This document shows positions 1-5,979 of a DNA stretch of 8,417 nucleotides, piece after piece; position 1 is the stretch's first letter; each line of letters begins with the position of its first letter. The stretch spans positions 1 through 8,417 of the forward strand of contig CAAGHV010000249.1 of NCBI GenBank assembly GCA_900769785.1. Reading direction: 5' to 3'. Below the pieces are notes generated by a model. That model was not told the DNA's origin. It searched no databases and saw only the letters and a program-made list of their open reading frames with translations. The position numbers were made by a program, and so were the translations under genes. The stretch is from Bacteroidales bacterium (GTDB taxonomy: Bacteria > Bacteroidota > Bacteroidia > Bacteroidales > P3).

Positions 1-855
1 ACCACTGCCTTGTACATATCCTTGCAAGGTGTCAAAGGCCATGCCTACTACACTGAGGGTGTCATATACTCGTATGATGGGAAAGATAAGATTATAGAAG
101 TTTGTGTTGTTATAGTAATCCTCGGGACTGGTTGCAGGGTACACTGTACCCCATGTGGCTCCAAAGTCTTCACTCCATATATCGGGGGAATAATGCTTAC
201 AATAGGATACATGAATAGATCCATGATAAATAGTTGCCTGATGTATAAATCCTTGCTGATCCGGATATTCAGGAACATCGCTATCTGCAGGTATATTATT
301 GAAACATGTTCGGCCTAAATAAAAAGAGTCATATACTGTTATAGGCGATTTGAAGTATGCTTCGCAGATTTCTATATACACTTCCCCTTCTATTGTATCA
401 TAAAAACTATCATAAATAGGTATGCCATCAATAGTATCTACTACGTCATAGTATTCATCATAACGTCTATAATCCAATCCCATTATTTTGGGGGTGGCTG
501 TATCCCAACGTACCGAATCTATTAATGCGTACTGTAAACTGTCACTCCAGCCTTCTACAAGCATCACATATTCCGGTACCCGGGTAGTATCCTGAAACTT
601 GGTATTCATAACTCCAACTGCTATGCCTATAATCTCAAGAGGTTGTTCGGTATATTGGTATGCTGCATAAATTCGTTCACATGTTGTTTCCAAAGGACTT
701 GTATATGAAATCGTATTACCGGCAGCATAGCATGAGTCGTACCATGCAGAATAGTAATAATGCTTGTGGCGGTTACGGATTGTGTCGGTTTGGCTATAGG
801 CCATGCTATGAATGCTGATTATTATACCCAGCAATGTAATTAATCGTTTTGTCAT
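1..855 (-). CDS. Secreted Tyr/Asp-rich protein of unknown function, 3' end beyond window
   Basis: An open frame runs from the ATG at 855 to the window edge without a stop (285 codons), so the C-terminus is missing. Residues 1-21 look like a Sec signal peptide: MTKR, a hydrophobic stretch LITLLGIIISI, then AYS before Q22. The mature part is rich in Tyr, Asp and Thr, with YYYSAWYDSCY near 33-43, RWDTATPKIMG at 117-126 and a repeated YDSFY element at 148-152 and 175-179. I do not recognise a catalytic domain. In Bacteroidota such proteins often end in a T9SS sorting domain or act at the surface, but that end is off the window. A good Shine-Dalgarno sequence supports the start. It lies 146 nt downstream of the lipoprotein gene on the same strand and may be a separate unit. 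Existence of the gene is quite sure; its role is unknown. Confidence 0.8.
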   Translation of the reverse strand, partial: MTKRLITLLGIIISIHSMAYSQTDTIRNRHKHYYYSAWYDSCYAAGNTISYTSPLETTCERIYAAYQYTEQPLEIIGIAVGVMNTKFQDTTRVPEYVMLVEGWSDSLQYALIDSVRWDTATPKIMGLDYRRYDEYYDVVDTIDGIPIYDSFYDTIEGEVYIEICEAYFKSPITVYDSFYLGRTCFNNIPADSDVPEYPDQQGFIHQATIYHGSIHVSYCKHYSPDIWSEDFGATWGTVYPATSPEDYYNNTNFYNLIFPIIRVYDTLSVVGMAFDTLQGYVQGSG

Positions 856-863
856 GTTTTATT

Positions 864-870
864 TCTCCTA
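864..870 (-). promoter_or_regulatory. Shine-Dalgarno site of the secreted-protein gene
   Basis: On the minus strand TAGGAGA lies 9 nt before the ATG at 855. Such a clear AGGAG site is uncommon in Bacteroidota, where most genes, including the others in this window, have AT-rich leaders without one. It supports the chosen start. Confidence 0.6.
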
Positions 871-970
871 TGTTTTGTGTTAGACAATTTATTTTGTTTT
901 ATTTCTTTACTATATAATATGACTGCATTATAATGAAAAGCAGTTTATAATTTATAGTTAATTATTTTAC

Positions 971-978
971 CAAAAGTA
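971..978 (-). promoter_or_regulatory. Possible -7 promoter element for the secreted-protein gene
   Basis: The minus strand reads TACTTTTG, an exact match to the Bacteroidota -7 consensus TAnnTTTG, about 115 nt upstream of the ATG at 855. No TTTG-like -33 element is seen 19-21 nt further upstream, so this is weak. If real, transcription would start near 966, just after the lipoprotein stop codon, making the secreted-protein gene an independent unit with a long AT-rich leader. Confidence 0.25.
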
Positions 979-1001
979 TTAAACAATTATTATATGAATT
1001 A

Positions 1002-1190
1002 CTATATTATGTGTTCCACACCGTCAATCCAATAACGGAAAGTAAGCTCTTGATGAGCCAAAACCTTTTGGCTCATTTCATGAGATGGTACTACCATCTC
1101 GCTCGAAATTTCTTCTTTTTGGCACGATGCCATGGTTCCTACTAGTGCCACGGTTAGCAGCACTGTTCTTGTAATTATTCTTTTCTTCAT
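1002..1190 (-). CDS. Very small predicted surface lipoprotein
   Basis: A 62-residue protein with a lipoprotein signal peptide: MKKRIITR, a hydrophobic core VLLTVALVG, then MASC with the lipidated Cys at 23. The residues after the Cys read QKEE. This resembles the lipoprotein export signal known from Bacteroidota (consensus near QKDDE in Capnocytophaga), which sends lipoproteins to the outer face of the outer membrane. The mature peptide is only about 40 residues, ending FRYWIDGVEHII, with no recognisable domain. Its start is 13 nt after the stop of the exported-protein gene at 1204, so it is probably the last gene of the sigma-factor operon. It could be a truncated gene, but the complete signal peptide and in-frame stop argue for a genuine small protein. 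Confidence 0.65.
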   Translation of the reverse strand: MKKRIITRTVLLTVALVGTMASCQKEEISSEMVVPSHEMSQKVLAHQELTFRYWIDGVEHII

Positions 1191-1203
1191 TTTTATTTTG
1201 TAT

Positions 1204-1704
1204 TTAATTATTCATATTATATTGCGACAATATATCGGGATTAACTGTTGTTTCAATTAAGAATGATATTACTACATTGTTTCTTTCTTTGTTTCCTATA
1301 TCATGAAATATCATTATCATTCCCATATTATAATTATATGCCAACATTGCAGTTTTTGCATAATCATCCTCCGATTTTACCATCCCAAATCTTTTCCTTA
1401 TATTGTCTTTATACACACCATATATGCAAAGTTCATATTTTTCTTCCTTTTCAAAACAGTTATATACTTCTTCTTTATCCAGCCCAAGGCCAAACTCCTG
1501 CACCATTGGCCAAAGGTCTTCTTTGGTTTTTGGTATAAACATAGTAATATCGGTTTTAATGCTGTCGGTAATAGGAAAGTCCATAGCACATGCCACCACC
1601 ATATCGGTACGGTGCTTGTATTGGTTGTATAGCGTGGTTTGGCAACATAGTGGTAGCCGGCTGCATATTGCCATTAGGCATAATATTGTTGTAAGGTGTT
1701 TCAT
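1204..1704 (-). CDS. Small exported protein of unknown function
   Basis: A 166-residue protein with a signal peptide (MKHLTTILCLMAICSRLPLCC, probable cleavage before Q22; the Cys pair does not fit a good lipobox, so secretion rather than lipidation is favoured). The mature domain of about 145 residues is mixed in character, with charged helical segments (SIKTDITMFIPKTKEDLW, KEEVYNCFEKEEKYE) and a C-terminal part likely to be beta strands (NVVISFLIETTVNP). No known family is recognised and no catalytic motif stands out. It lies 25 nt after the membrane-protein gene and 13 nt before the lipoprotein gene, both on the same strand. It is thus inferred to be co-transcribed with the sigma factor, and may act in the periplasm or at the outer membrane as a target or sensor of that system. 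Confidence 0.7.
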   Translation of the reverse strand: MKHLTTILCLMAICSRLPLCCQTTLYNQYKHRTDMVVACAMDFPITDSIKTDITMFIPKTKEDLWPMVQEFGLGLDKEEVYNCFEKEEKYELCIYGVYKDNIRKRFGMVKSEDDYAKTAMLAYNYNMGMIMIFHDIGNKERNNVVISFLIETTVNPDILSQYNMNN

Positions 1705-1729
1705 AACGTTATTATTAATTGGTGTTATA

Positions 1730-2077
1730 CTAGCATTTTAGTGAGGTTATTATATTTATCACTTCGCTGTGAGAGCAACTTATGTTGCAAAATGTAGTCA
1801 CATTGGCATATATGTTTTGCTGTGCTATATCGGCAACGGCATACTGCGCAGTATGTCCTGTGGTGCCTGTATGTAATGGTATAGTGTGTAGCCCTACTGC
1901 AAATAGGAATAATACCACCGCCACTGTTGCCACAGAGCGGCCAACCTTCCTCTTCACGCCCTTGGCCCACCTGATGTAGCCACCTGTATGGCGGTGTATT
2001 ATATCGGCAGGTGTATAGCCGGCAGCCCGTTCCTTGGTGGCCTGTTCTATCAAGGCCTGCATTTCTTTGTCGGTCAT
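1730..2077 (-). CDS. One-pass membrane protein, possible anti-sigma factor
   Basis: A 115-residue protein: an N-terminal, presumably cytoplasmic segment of about 47 residues (MTDKEMQALIEQATKERAAG, then a basic stretch WAKGVKRKVGR), one transmembrane helix at about 48-65 (VATVAVVLFLFAVGLH) and a tail of about 50 residues. The positive charges before the helix predict the N-terminus inside and the tail in the periplasm. It begins 13 nt after the stop of the sigma-factor gene. A short one-pass protein directly behind an ECF sigma gene is the usual arrangement for an anti-sigma factor, which would hold the sigma factor at the membrane until a signal arrives. I see no recognisable anti-sigma domain (no zinc-binding HxxxCxxC), so this role is inferred from topology and context only. 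Confidence 0.7.
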   Translation of the reverse strand: MTDKEMQALIEQATKERAAGYTPADIIHRHTGGYIRWAKGVKRKVGRSVATVAVVLFLFAVGLHTIPLHTGTTGHTAQYAVADIAQQNIYANVTTFCNISCSHSEVINIITSLKC

Positions 2078-2090
2078 AAATTCTATACGT

Positions 2091-2606
2091 TTATTTGTTA
2101 TACAATTTATTATATATCTCTCTCATCTTGTCTATAAGCCTATGCTTACGCTGGTTTATAGTATTGGGGTGTACATTCATCAGTATGGCAATATCCTTGT
2201 TGTCGTAGCCCTCTATTATATATTCCAGTAGCAGTTTATCGCTATGTTCGAGGTATGCCTTCAGCTCGTTTATAGTATCGGTGGCAGAGCGTTCGTCGGC
2301 GTTGGCTTCGATCAGGGCAGCAATATGCTCGTCGGTAAGCACACACTCCTTGGCAGGCTTACCATAATAAGCCTGTAATGTACGCCTTGTTATATTTACA
2401 ACCCATAGTCGCTCGTTGTCTATAACAAGGTTTTCATCCAACCTGTCAAGCTGCTCCCATATAGCCAGCAACACATCTTGGTAGGCATCTTGCCCTCGCT
2501 CATCGTTGCCCCACGACCACAAAAAGCATCGCCACCTTATGGCGCCACCATGCTTGGATAGCAATAGCTCGAACAATTGCTCCTTATCTATCTTTGTCAA
2601 TGACAT
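2091..2606 (-). CDS. Sigma-70 family (ECF-type) RNA polymerase sigma factor
   Basis: A 171-residue protein with the two-domain layout of extracytoplasmic-function sigma factors. Region 2, about residues 20-80, contains WGNDERGQDAYQDVLLAIWE, matching the helix that binds core polymerase and the -10 element. Region 4, about 110-165, contains the helix-turn-helix IEGYDNKDIAILMNVHPNTI followed by a basic helix (NQRKHRLIDKM) that reads the -35 element. Length is normal for ECF factors. The linker at about 82-110 is acidic. It redirects RNA polymerase to a set of genes, probably in response to an envelope or surface signal, and may include its own operon. It is the first gene of a minus-strand cluster continuing to 1002. 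The family assignment is firm; the regulon and signal are unknown. Confidence 0.88.
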   Translation of the reverse strand: MSLTKIDKEQLFELLLSKHGGAIRWRCFLWSWGNDERGQDAYQDVLLAIWEQLDRLDENLVIDNERLWVVNITRRTLQAYYGKPAKECVLTDEHIAALIEANADERSATDTINELKAYLEHSDKLLLEYIIEGYDNKDIAILMNVHPNTINQRKHRLIDKMREIYNKLYNK

Positions 2607-2650
2607 CCGTTTGGTACAATCATTTTATAATATAATACATATATAGAGGC

Positions 2651-2659
2651 GCAAATATT
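2651..2659 (-). promoter_or_regulatory. Possible -7 promoter element of the sigma-factor operon
   Basis: On the minus strand AATATTTG (one mismatch to TAnnTTTG) lies about 45 nt before the sigma-factor ATG. The expected -33 site has only a poor AATG match near 2681-2684. It is the best candidate for a housekeeping promoter in this leader, but an autoregulated ECF-type promoter cannot be excluded. Confidence 0.3.
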
Positions 2660-2730
2660 ACAAATAGGATAAATATTTAACATTATATTGCATACACTCA
2701 TTACACAACAGTCTAATTAAAACCTATTTA

Positions 2731-2880
2731 CATACGTAAATATTTTTTACCACCGCCATTGTATTTAACATATATCTCCTTAGTAGTTTCTGTTACCCAA
2801 GCAAGGTTAAGTATGTTTTGGATTGCAAACTGAAATGTAGCAACCGAGGTTGTAACAATCCCCTCACGAGGGAAATTTAT
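2731..2880 (-). pseudogene. Coding-like open stretch, possible gene remnant
   Basis: On the minus strand 50 codons are open between a TAG at 2881-2883 and a TAA at 2728-2730, with no ATG except the last sense codon. The translation looks protein-like (QNILNLAWVTETTKEIYVKY, then NGGGKKYLRM) and uses codons similar to the neighbours. With no start codon it cannot be an intact gene. It could be the 3' end of a decayed gene, or part of a dispersed non-coding repeat that happens to be open. I do not recognise the family. Confidence 0.3.
2841..2852. repeat. Short palindrome CAACC-GA-GGTTG
   Basis: Five-base arms CAACC and GGTTG flank a GA centre, preceded on the plus strand by GTAG at 2837-2840. 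It has the same arm-two-base-arm design as the larger palindromes just to its right and may belong to the same array, although the sequence differs. Confidence 0.4.
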
Positions 2881-2937
2881 CTACATCGCCGGGAAGAAAA
2901 ATTTCCCTCGTGAGGGAAATTTCACTACATCACGAGG
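2858..2937 (-). repeat. Tandem pair of GTAG-preceded palindromes (REP-like)
   Basis: Two direct copies with a 44-nt period. On the minus strand each has GATGTAG followed by AAATTTCCCTC and its palindromic partner GAGGG. The segments at 2868-2887 and 2912-2931 match at 18 of 20 positions. The copy at 2899-2922 is a complete palindrome, with arms AAATTTCCCTC and GAGGGAAATTT around a GT centre. The copy at 2861-2878 keeps the inner CCCTC-AC-GAGGG and one AAATTT flank. The two copies also form a perfect 18-bp inverted repeat (2861-2878 with 2899-2916, 20-nt spacer). A palindrome preceded by GTAG is the known hallmark of REP elements moved by RAYT transposases. An operator pair for a dimeric regulator is the main alternative. 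Confidence 0.6.
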
Positions 2938-3050
2938 TATTTCGGAAGGGTATATTGCCCCAAAATTGACGGTATATCACCACGCTTGCGATACCCTATC
3001 AGTAAGCATTTGACAATAGGGTATAAATTGATTTGTAGTTGGGCGATAAT
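2928..3050 (-). pseudogene. Second coding-like open stretch, possible gene remnant
   Basis: On the minus strand 41 codons are open between a TAA at 3051-3053 and a TAG at 2925-2927, again with no usable ATG at the front. The translation includes KCLLIGYRKRGDIPSILGQY. It is in a different frame from the stretch at 2731-2880 and the palindrome repeats lie between the two. Either both are fragments of one gene broken by the repeat, or the whole block is a repeat element open by chance. Confidence 0.2.
2991..3024. repeat. 9-bp inverted repeat with 16-nt loop
   Basis: ATACCCTAT at 2991-2999 is exactly matched by ATAGGGTAT at 3016-3024. No T-run follows on either strand, so it is not a convincing intrinsic terminator. 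It may be part of the neighbouring repeat block or a regulator site upstream of mutL. Confidence 0.5.
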
Positions 3051-3138
3051 TTAATTAGTTCCACGCCGTAGTGTAGATATTGTACCGATAAGCTGTAGCA
3101 CGTATATACAATGCCAAAGACGACAACATAAAAAAGTG

Positions 3139-3170
3139 TTTGCCCATTTGGCGGAAAAGTTGTAACTTTG
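3139..3170 (+). promoter_or_regulatory. mutL promoter, Bacteroidota type
   Basis: TTTG at 3139-3142 and TAACTTTG at 3163-3170 are separated by exactly 20 nt, a full match to the known Bacteroidota -33/-7 consensus TTTG-N19-21-TAnnTTTG. Transcription would begin near 3175, leaving a leader of about 20 nt before the ATG at 3194. This excludes the upstream in-frame ATG at 3140, which lies inside the promoter. It should drive mutL and the rhomboid gene together. Confidence 0.8.
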
Positions 3171-3193
3171 CACGTTCAATTAAAGATTTTAAT

Positions 3194-5050
3194 ATGTCCG
3201 ATATAATACAGTTGTTGCCTGATTCTGTAGCCAATCAGATAGCTGCCGGCGAGGTGGTTCAGCGTCCTGCTTCGGCAGTAAAAGAGTTGTTGGAAAACGC
3301 TATAGATGCAGGTGCGAAACAAATAAAACTTATTATCAAAGATGCAGGTCGTACCCTTATACAGGTTATTGACGACGGTTGCGGAATGTCCGATACCGAC
3401 GCCCGGCTATGCTTTGAACGCCACGCCACCTCCAAGATACGTGAGGCACAAGATTTGTTTGTTATCCGCACCATGGGTTTCAGAGGCGAGGCATTGGCAT
3501 CGATAGCGGCAGTGGCACAGGTGGAACTAAAGACCAAGATGAAAGACAACGAACTGGGGACAAGTATTGTTATAGAAGGCTCGGAAATAAAAGAGCAGTC
3601 GGTATGCCAATGTAGCAATGGCACATCGATAGCAGTAAAGAACTTGTTTTTCAATATACCGGCACGCCGAAACTTCCTCAAATCAAACCCCATAGAGTTT
3701 AAGCATATAGAAGAGGAGTTTTTCCGTGTGGCACTAATACATACCAACATTGGTTTTTCGTTTTACAACAACGATAAACTTATATATCAGCTAGAAGCAT
3801 CTAACCTACACCAGCGCATAACCGGCCTGTTTGGCAATAGCTACAAGCAACGCCTACACCCTGTAGAAGAACAAACCGAGCAAGTGAAGATACGCGGATA
3901 TGTATGCAAGCCCGAATATTCGAAAAAGACTCGTGGCGAACAATACATGTTTGTAAACAACCGCTTTATCAAAAACTTTTATTTCAACAACGCCATAGAA
4001 AAAGCCTATGCCGACCTTCTGCCTGAAAAGTGCTACCCATCTTTCTTCATCAACTTGGAAGTGGATTCGTCGCGTATAGATGTGAATATACATCCCACCA
4101 AAACGGAGGTGAAATTTCTGGACGAGGTGATAATATATGCCGTACTACGTTCGGCAGTAAAAAAGACATTGGGACAGTACTCACTAGCCACAGAGTTTGA
4201 ATTCAACACCATAGAAGGGCTGGACCTCAACCCTGCCCCTGCCCCCAAAGGCTATATACCGCCACAGCCCACTATAAGTGTCAATACGGCGTTCAACCCC
4301 TTCGATAGTGCCGGCAGCCGCAAAACAAGCTACAACACCTATAGCGAACCACGGCAAAACAACGCCCGGTGGGAAAACTTTTTCGAGATATCGAACGAAC
4401 AAGACAACAATATAGCCGACACCACACCTGCCGGCACAACGGTTACCGAAACACTGTGGGACGACGATGGCAACGACAACGCCGTGGCCAACACCTCGTC
4501 GGCAATACAGGTGCTGAGCCGATATATAGTTAGCAACATCAGTTCGGGACTGCTGGTGATAGACCAACAACGAGCCCACGAACGTATATTATACGAACGT
4601 TTTTCCAAACAAAGAACAAAAGATATAGTATCGCAACAACTGATGTTTCCATCGCAATGTAGTTTTTCGGCCGCCGACGCCGAAATATTAACCGAAATAA
4701 TGCCCGAACTCAGGGATATGGGATTTGAGATGAACACATTGGGCACCACGGTGTTTGTAATAACTGCCATACCTGCCGACATGGATAATGCCGATATACA
4801 GAGCTGCCTCGACGAGATAGTAACCGACTACAAAAACAGCCTAATGCAAAAATTTAGCGACAAGCAGCAGACTGTGGCCTTGGCTATGGCAAAAAGGTTG
4901 GCAATACGCAACGGCACCAAACTAAAACAAGAGGAGATGCAAAGCCTAATAGCACAACTATTCAGCTGCTCCATACCAAACCTTTCGCCTTTTGGCAAAA
5001 AAACTATGATAATAATGAAAGAAAACGATTTAACGGATAAATTTAAATAA
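3194..5050 (+). CDS. mutL: DNA mismatch repair protein MutL
   Basis: A 618-residue MutL, a dimeric ATPase that couples MutS mismatch recognition to strand removal. The N-terminal GHKL ATPase (about 1-330) is complete: NQIAAGEVVQRPASAVKELL with catalytic E31 and Mg-binding N35, D60 in DDGCGM, ERHATSKI at 75-82 and GFRGEAL at 95-101. A flexible Asn/Pro/Thr-rich linker spans about 340-430 and the C-terminal dimerisation domain about 435-618. There the nuclease motif DQHA-x2-E-x4-E appears as DQQRAHERILYE (457-468): D457, E463 and E468 remain, but His and Ala are replaced by Gln and Arg. The late Cys/His metal-site motif reads SPFGKKT (598-604), so nicking activity is uncertain. The start at 3194 is set by the promoter and by alignment to the family N-terminus. 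The stop is 2 nt before the rhomboid gene. Confidence 0.97.
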   Translation: MSDIIQLLPDSVANQIAAGEVVQRPASAVKELLENAIDAGAKQIKLIIKDAGRTLIQVIDDGCGMSDTDARLCFERHATSKIREAQDLFVIRTMGFRGEALASIAAVAQVELKTKMKDNELGTSIVIEGSEIKEQSVCQCSNGTSIAVKNLFFNIPARRNFLKSNPIEFKHIEEEFFRVALIHTNIGFSFYNNDKLIYQLEASNLHQRITGLFGNSYKQRLHPVEEQTEQVKIRGYVCKPEYSKKTRGEQYMFVNNRFIKNFYFNNAIEKAYADLLPEKCYPSFFINLEVDSSRIDVNIHPTKTEVKFLDEVIIYAVLRSAVKKTLGQYSLATEFEFNTIEGLDLNPAPAPKGYIPPQPTISVNTAFNPFDSAGSRKTSYNTYSEPRQNNARWENFFEISNEQDNNIADTTPAGTTVTETLWDDDGNDNAVANTSSAIQVLSRYIVSNISSGLLVIDQQRAHERILYERFSKQRTKDIVSQQLMFPSQCSFSAADAEILTEIMPELRDMGFEMNTLGTTVFVITAIPADMDNADIQSCLDEIVTDYKNSLMQKFSDKQQTVALAMAKRLAIRNGTKLKQEEMQSLIAQLFSCSIPNLSPFGKKTMIIMKENDLTDKFK

Positions 5051-5052
5051 CC

Positions 5053-5901
5053 ATGAACCAATACAGTCCACAAGGTTTCAAAGTTTTGCCTACAATAGTG
5101 AAAAACTTGATTATAATAAACATAATATTCTATCTGGCCACAGTGGTATTTCGTCACTCATTAGGCATAGACCTCACAGACTATATGGGGCTATACTTCT
5201 TTAAGAGTGAAAACTTCCACTTCTTCCAATACATAACCTATATGTTTATGCACGGCAACTTCGAGCACCTGTTCTTCAACATGTTTGCTCTATGGATGTT
5301 TGGCAACGTATTGGAAAACTATTGGGGGCCCAAGCGCTTCCTGATGTTCTATTTTGTTACCGGTATAGGCGCAGCCATAGTACATACCATCATCGTAGGT
5401 ATAGACTACTACAGCATACAGTCGGCCATCAATACCTACGCCGAAAACCCCAACCCCGAAGCCTTTGTGGCACTTGTACAATCCGAATTGGCATCTATAC
5501 TTACACCCGATAAAGTAGCCAATGCCAATGCCTTCTTACAAGAATGGCAAATGAATGCTTTATCTACCACCAACTATGGCTACCAATCAATAGAACTTGC
5601 ACAGCAGCTGTTGGCTTCGCGTGCCAATATAGCCACCGTGGGTGCATCGGGTGCAGTATATGGAATATTGCTGGCATTTGGCATGATGTTTCCAAACCAA
5701 TATATATATCTTTACTTCTTTGTGCCTATCAAAGCCAAATGGTTTGTGCTTGGCTACGGCCTTATCGAATTGGCATCGGGAGTGTTGTCAACCGGCGATG
5801 GCATAGCCCATTTCGCCCACCTCGGAGGCATGATTTTTGGATATTTCCTTATCCGATACTGGAAAAAACAAGATATAAACCGATGGACACATATGAACTA
5901 A
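5053..5901 (+). CDS. Rhomboid family intramembrane serine protease
   Basis: A 282-residue polytopic inner-membrane protein that cuts substrates within the membrane. Six transmembrane segments are predicted. Family signatures are all present: FMHGNFEHLFFNMFALWMFG at 65-84 (His-Gly-Asn-x-x-His loop and the conserved Asn), GASG with catalytic Ser199, and AHLGG with catalytic His256. Between about 120 and 193 there is an extra segment of roughly 70 polar residues placed just before the serine helix, longer than in minimal rhomboids such as GlpG. It begins 2 nt after mutL and must be translated from the same transcript; mutL-rhomboid pairing is common in Bacteroidota, though no functional link is established. 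The substrate is unknown. Confidence 0.93.
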   Translation: MNQYSPQGFKVLPTIVKNLIIINIIFYLATVVFRHSLGIDLTDYMGLYFFKSENFHFFQYITYMFMHGNFEHLFFNMFALWMFGNVLENYWGPKRFLMFYFVTGIGAAIVHTIIVGIDYYSIQSAINTYAENPNPEAFVALVQSELASILTPDKVANANAFLQEWQMNALSTTNYGYQSIELAQQLLASRANIATVGASGAVYGILLAFGMMFPNQYIYLYFFVPIKAKWFVLGYGLIELASGVLSTGDGIAHFAHLGGMIFGYFLIRYWKKQDINRWTHMN

Positions 5902-5927
5902 AATATTTAATAACCAAAGATATATAT

Positions 5928-5955
5928 ACATACAACTATGTCATTGTATTTTTTT
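5928..5955 (+). terminator. Weak candidate terminator after the rhomboid gene
   Basis: A 5-bp stem (ACATA 5928-5932, TATGT 5937-5941) is followed after a few bases by seven T (5949-5955). The stem is short and AT-rich, so this is weak. A terminator is expected here because the next gene has its own promoter. Confidence 0.3.
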
Positions 5956-5979
5956 AACACAACAAACAATATATAAATA

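Larger units (their letters stand above)
2607..3193. other. Long divergent intergenic region with clustered palindromes
   Basis: This 587-nt stretch separates the minus-strand sigma operon from the plus-strand mutL. No complete protein gene, tRNA or rRNA is seen. It holds an AT-rich sigma-gene leader (2607-2720), two short coding-like open stretches on the minus strand (2731-2880 and 2928-3050), palindromes at 2841-2852, 2861-2878 and 2899-2922, an inverted repeat at 2991-3024 and the mutL promoter at 3139-3170. The block from about 2728 to 3050 differs in character from the plain AT-rich leaders of other genes here and may be a dispersed repeat that inserted between the two operons. Confidence 0.6.

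Noticed and set aside
922..944. ACTGC/GCAGT inverted repeat in the 856-1001 gap
   Set aside because: Only a 5-bp stem with a 13-nt AT-rich loop and no T-run; likely chance in AT-rich DNA.
1248..1741. Overlapping plus-strand open frames opposite the small exported protein
   Set aside because: They have no signal, domain or promoter, and lie antisense to a gene with a clear signal peptide inside a tight operon.
2727..2749. TTTAC/GTAAA hairpin followed by a T-run as a plus-strand terminator
   Set aside because: The stem is only 5 bp and no plus-strand gene lies upstream for it to terminate.
2858..2937. CRISPR array reading of the repeated palindromes
   Set aside because: Only two copies, the period is short with similar bases running through the spacer, and no cas genes are nearby.
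3055..3129. 24-codon minus-strand ORF with an ATG at 3129 upstream of mutL
   Set aside because: Too short, with no ribosome site, promoter or recognisable sequence.
3140..3193. Longer MutL reading frame with an in-frame ATG at 3140
   Set aside because: The 18 extra residues lie inside and downstream of a full-match promoter, and the conserved MutL N-terminus starts at 3194.
4184..4782. Long minus-strand open frames inside mutL
   Set aside because: They are reverse-strand shadows of a well-supported mutL with non-protein-like composition.
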